A stretch of 6,348 nucleotides of DNA from contig CAZYAK010000078.1 in assembly GCA_964645935.1 (NCBI GenBank), positions 1-6,348 of the forward strand, in the 5' to 3' direction. The notes beneath the pieces are model-generated. The model did not search any database, was not told the origin of the DNA, and saw nothing but the letters and a program-made list of their open reading frames with translations. Source of the stretch: CAZYAK01 sp964645935. Lineage in GTDB: Bacteria > Patescibacteriota > Gracilibacteria > Peribacterales > Peribacteraceae. Below are positions 3,891 to 6,348 of the stretch, in pieces (position 1 is the stretch's first letter; each line of letters starts with the position of its first letter). The position numbers and the translations under genes were made by a program.

Positions 3891-5399
3891 GAAGACATCC
3901 GCCGCTGCCTCCGCCAGATCCACGGCATCCGCGCGCGGCGATGCCACGGAGCGGCGTTCTTCTTCTAGGATGCACTCCAGCTTGATGGCGCGCTTGAACC
4001 GCTGCTCCAGTACCTCCTCCACCTTGCGGCTGGAATCGGTCTGCGCCACCTTGTCGCGGTGGAATGCGGAGGGGAAGGCAAGGATGAGCGTAGAGCCGCG
4101 GACGTCTAGCAGCCGTCCGTTTTTGAGCGACATCTTCGTGGATGCGGGTGCGACGGCGTTGACGATCTCGGGCCAGGCGCGCCGAAGCGTCTCCATACTG
4201 ATCTCCGGGGCCTCCACGAGGATGGCGCTCTGTGAGGGTGGAATAGGCGTGGCTGCGCGCGGTGCGGCAGAAGCCGACTTTGGGGCTTCGGTGAGAGTGG
4301 GGCGAGTGGAAGGCGGCGCAGGAGGAGCTTCCTCGCGGCGCGGTGATGGGGCGGCCTTGGGCACGGCGGCGCGCGGGCGGGGAGTCTCGGCGGGGCCACC
4401 GCCGTGGGAAACGGCGAGCAGCGCGGACTCCAGTACGAGACCGGGGACGGGGGAGAGTCGGAGGTCTCGGAGGCATCCGAGCAGTGCGTGCAACAGGTCC
4501 CCATGGGGGCGCACGTCCTCCTTGGCATCCACCGCGGCATGCAACCGCGTGCGCGCTTCGGCCAGCAACTGGCGCACGAAGACGTCCAGGGGGATGCCCG
4601 CCTGCTCCAATCGCCCCACCACAGCGAGCAGCGCCGGCTCGTCGGCGGCGGCCAAGGCGCGGAACACTTCGCCCACCTCTTCTGCGCCGGACTCGCCCAC
4701 GCGCTGGCGGACGTCCGCCAGCGTGACGCTGTCGAGCGACTGCAGCTGATCCAGGAGCGAGAGCGCGTCGCGCAGTCCCCCCTGCGCATGGCGTGCGATG
4801 GCGCGCAGGGCATCACGTTCGATGGTGATCTTTTCCTGGTCTGCTACGTACTGGAGGCGGCGGATGATGTCCTCCTCGCCGATCTGCTTGAAGGTGAACC
4901 GTTGGCAGCGTGACTGGATAGTGGGCGGGATCTTCTGCAGCTCCGTCGTGGCGAGGATGAAGTACGCGTACGGGGGTGGCTCCTCCAGGGTCTTGAGCAG
5001 CGCGTTGAACGCCTCGCGCGTGAGCATATGCACCTCGTCAATGATGTAGACCTTGGCTGTGGAGACAACCGGAGAGAACTGGATCTTCTCCACGAGGGTG
5101 CGGATGTCGTCGATGCCGCGGTTGCTCGCAGCGTCGATCTCCACCAGGTCCACCAGCGAACCATCGTCCACCGCCTCCGTGATCTGGCGCTTGAGTGTGG
5201 CATCCTCCACGCCGCGCGTGAGCATGGCTTTGGCGAGGATGCGCGCTACGGAGGTCTTGCCCGTTCCACGCGACCCCGCGAAGAGGTAGGCGTGGGCCAA
5301 TTTTTCCTGCGTGACGGCGTGCTCCAGGGTGGTGACTGCGTGGTCCTGCCCCGATACGTCGGCGAAGATCTTGGGCCGGTACTTCCGGTAGAGCGACAT
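3888..5399 (-). CDS. dnaX: DNA polymerase III subunit gamma/tau (clamp loader)
   Basis: ATPase subunit of the clamp-loader complex that places the sliding clamp on primed DNA at the replication fork. The product is 503 residues. MSLYRKYRPKIFADVSGQ is the typical DnaX N-terminus and fixes the ATG at 5399. Walker A is GSRGTGKTS (42-50), Walker B VYIIDEVHML (117-126), the sensor-1 region ILATTEL (148-154), the arginine-finger SRC motif 163-165 and sensor 2 GGLRDALSLLDQ (207-218). Domain III runs to about 330, then a Pro/Ala-rich linker (about 334-395) and a compact C-terminal domain (about 396-480) containing FPSAFHRDKV. Between Walker A and EIDAASNRG the four zinc-binding cysteines usual in DnaX are absent; the only cysteines are C165, C309 and C476. 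I saw no A-rich slippery site for frameshifting to gamma. No SD precedes the ATG; a promoter-like TATCCT ends eight bases upstream. Confidence 0.96.
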   Translation of the reverse strand: MSLYRKYRPKIFADVSGQDHAVTTLEHAVTQEKLAHAYLFAGSRGTGKTSVARILAKAMLTRGVEDATLKRQITEAVDDGSLVDLVEIDAASNRGIDDIRTLVEKIQFSPVVSTAKVYIIDEVHMLTREAFNALLKTLEEPPPYAYFILATTELQKIPPTIQSRCQRFTFKQIGEEDIIRRLQYVADQEKITIERDALRAIARHAQGGLRDALSLLDQLQSLDSVTLADVRQRVGESGAEEVGEVFRALAAADEPALLAVVGRLEQAGIPLDVFVRQLLAEARTRLHAAVDAKEDVRPHGDLLHALLGCLRDLRLSPVPGLVLESALLAVSHGGGPAETPRPRAAVPKAAPSPRREEAPPAPPSTRPTLTEAPKSASAAPRAATPIPPSQSAILVEAPEISMETLRRAWPEIVNAVAPASTKMSLKNGRLLDVRGSTLILAFPSAFHRDKVAQTDSSRKVEEVLEQRFKRAIKLECILEEERRSVASPRADAVDLAEAAADVF

Positions 5400-5407
5400 A
5401 CCGCAGG

Positions 5408-5436
5408 AGGATAGGCCGGGAGCCCCCCGGAGTGAA
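5408..5436 (-). promoter_or_regulatory. Predicted dnaX promoter
   Basis: On the minus strand TTCACT (5431-5436), exactly 17 bases, then TATCCT (5408-5413); each box matches consensus at four of six positions. The -10 ends eight bases before the dnaX ATG, so transcription would begin at or within a base or two of the start codon. It lies back to back with the promoter of the divergent lipoprotein gene. Confidence 0.5.
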
Positions 5437-5446
5437 GGGAGTCCGG

Positions 5447-5474
5447 TTGCTTCCTCGTGGTTGGACGGTATGCT
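5447..5474 (+). promoter_or_regulatory. Predicted promoter of the dsbA-like gene
   Basis: TTGCTT (5447-5452), 16 bases, then TATGCT (5469-5474). The -10 is the same hexamer as in small-gene leader copy 3. It ends nine bases before the ATG at 5484 and three before the ATG at 5478, leaving little or no leader on the transcript. There is no SD. Confidence 0.42.
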
Positions 5475-5483
5475 CGGATGGCT

Positions 5484-6077
5484 ATGAAACGCCTCTCCCT
5501 CCTCGCCCTGCCCCTGATGCTCGCGCTCACCGCGTGTGTCGACACCACCGGCCTCTCTGGCGAGCTCAAACACGCCGTCCGCGGCAACGCCAGCGCGCCC
5601 GTCGTCCTGGCCGAGTACGCCGATATCGAGTGCCCCGCGTGCCGCGCCGCGCACCTCACCCTAAACACGCCCCTCTTGGAGAAGTACGGCGCACAGGTGC
5701 GCTTCGAGTTCCGACACTTCCCGCTGCGCAATATCCACCGCTATGCGATGGACCTTGCCGAAGCCACCGAGTGCGCCGCCGACCAGGGCAAGTTTTGGGA
5801 GTACGTGGATCTCGCCTACGACAAGCAGGCCGAGCTGAAGAAGGGCTCGACGGTGGAGTGGGCCACGCAGCTCAAGCTGGACATGGATACCTTCGGCCGC
5901 TGCACGCGGTCGCACATCAAGCGCGAGGCGATTCTCGCCGAGTACGAGAGCGGCCGGAAGCTCGGCGTCACGGGCACGCCCACCTACTTTGTGAACGGCA
6001 AGCGGGTGGAGTCCACCATAGATGACATCTCCGCGGCCATCGACGCGGCCCTGAAGGGATCGGGACAGCGGCTCTGA
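5484..6077 (+). CDS. DsbA-like thioredoxin-fold lipoprotein
   Basis: Predicted extracytoplasmic thiol-disulfide oxidoreductase, 197 residues, anchored by a lipid. The N-terminus MKRLSLLALPLMLALTAC is a lipoprotein signal peptide with lipobox LTAC and lipidated C18. The mature protein is a DsbA/thioredoxin_4-type domain: active site C50-P-A-C53 after EYADIE, the helical insertion from about 88 to 158, and the cis-proline loop GTPT (P166) before YFVNGKR. C97 and C140 lie where related proteins of this type often have a second disulfide. The ATG at 5484 gives an ideal signal peptide; an in-frame ATG at 5478 would add two residues. It is divergent from dnaX with 84 bases between the starts and ends in a strong terminator, so it is probably a single-gene unit. 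No DsbB or VKOR partner is in the window. An oxidase is more likely than an isomerase, but this is not settled. Confidence 0.92.
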   Translation: MKRLSLLALPLMLALTACVDTTGLSGELKHAVRGNASAPVVLAEYADIECPACRAAHLTLNTPLLEKYGAQVRFEFRHFPLRNIHRYAMDLAEATECAADQGKFWEYVDLAYDKQAELKKGSTVEWATQLKLDMDTFGRCTRSHIKREAILAEYESGRKLGVTGTPTYFVNGKRVESTIDDISAAIDAALKGSGQRL

Positions 6078-6094
6078 TCCGTCATCGCATTCTG

Positions 6095-6124
6095 AAAGAC
6101 CTCCGGAGTGGAGGTCTTTTTGTT
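6095..6124 (+). terminator. Intrinsic terminator of the dsbA-like gene
   Basis: AAAGACCTCC and GGAGGTCTTT form a perfect 10-bp stem (6095-6104 with 6110-6119) around a five-base loop, followed by TTGTT. Together with the stem end this gives a run of five T. It starts 18 bases after the stop codon. Confidence 0.92.
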
Positions 6125-6348
6125 GTCGATGACGAGGTGATCGTCGCAACGGGCGATCTCCGAGATGCCGCTTGCAGCCGCGACCAGACACACATGCCCA
6201 GCCGCACTGGTCCTGCGGTGCGGACCGGCGAGGATGGCAGCCGCTTGTCCTTCTCGTCCAGCTGGCTCCACTAAAGGTTTCCCATTTCTTTGTGGCAAAG
6301 AAATGGGAGAAAGAAAGGCGCCCGCGCAAGAACTCGTCGGGCCCGCAG
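6125..6348. other. Intergenic region at the right end
   Basis: No supportable gene. Frames stay open on both strands here, but none has a start with a ribosome binding site, and the longest minus-strand one runs into the terminator and the lipoprotein gene. The one clear structure is the inverted repeat at 6281-6307. The purine-rich tail after it may belong to a larger repeat or the edge of the next gene. Confidence 0.5.
6281..6307. repeat. Perfect 12-bp inverted repeat
   Basis: CCCATTTCTTTG (6281-6292) and CAAAGAAATGGG (6296-6307) are exact reverse complements around TGG; T6280 and A6308 extend the stem by one pair. No T-run follows on either strand, so it is not an ordinary intrinsic terminator. 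A dispersed intergenic palindrome is the most likely reading. Confidence 0.7.

Noticed and set aside
3829..4749. 306-codon plus-strand frame within dnaX
   Set aside because: Ser/Arg/Ala-rich antisense shadow of dnaX without a ribosome binding site.
3888..5399. Programmed frameshift producing gamma from dnaX
   Set aside because: No A-AAA-AAG type slippery run is visible on the coding strand.
5984..6298. 104-codon minus-strand frame at the right end
   Set aside because: It overlaps the terminator and the 3' end of the lipoprotein gene, has no SD and no recognisable domain.

Overview
The window reads as a compact, GC-rich bacterial chromosome segment using the standard stop codons (TGA ends several genes, and TGA is not read as Trp). 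The gene set is glyA, a DgkA-type lipid kinase, a 5-formyl-THF cyclo-ligase, dnaX and a DsbA-like lipoprotein, mixed with very small membrane proteins. The short proteins, a DnaX without its zinc cysteines and heptameric CCTANNN-type intergenic repeats together make me suspect a Candidate Phyla Radiation (Patescibacteria) genome. That is an inference at low to moderate confidence; nothing here names a species.

Layout. Everything from about 5400 leftwards is on the minus strand: dnaX (3888-5399), a 5-FCL gene (3163-3771), three small membrane-protein genes (2791-2970, 2338-2697, 2035-2199), glyA (670-1935) and dgkA (255-668, separated from the glyA stop by one base). A DsbA-like lipoprotein gene (5484-6077) is divergent from dnaX on the plus strand and ends in a strong intrinsic terminator. 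The ends of the window (1-254 and 6122-6348) hold palindromes and no supportable complete gene.

The most interesting part is 2000-3013. Each of the three small genes looks like a self-contained cassette: a -10 box (TATAAT, TATACT or TATGCT), a near-identical leader starting AGCTTTGCCCCCC, a Shine-Dalgarno (SD) site, a 54-119 residue membrane protein, then a GC-rich hairpin after the stop codon. In all three the first leader bases (AGCTTTGCC or GCTTTGCC) are complementary to the first codons of the gene itself. The predicted mRNA therefore begins with an 8-11 bp stem whose loop holds the ribosome binding site and whose 3' arm begins at the G of the start codon. I do not recognise this arrangement. 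By contrast dnaX, the 5-FCL gene and the dsbA-like gene have no SD but have a TANNNT box 7-9 bases before the ATG, which suggests leaderless transcripts.

Functionally, glyA (serine to glycine plus methylene-THF) and the 5-FCL (5-formyl-THF to methenyl-THF) belong to folate one-carbon metabolism. DgkA probably phosphorylates undecaprenol or diacylglycerol, DnaX is the clamp-loader subunit, and the DsbA-like lipoprotein is an extracytoplasmic thiol oxidoreductase. The small membrane proteins have no assigned function.
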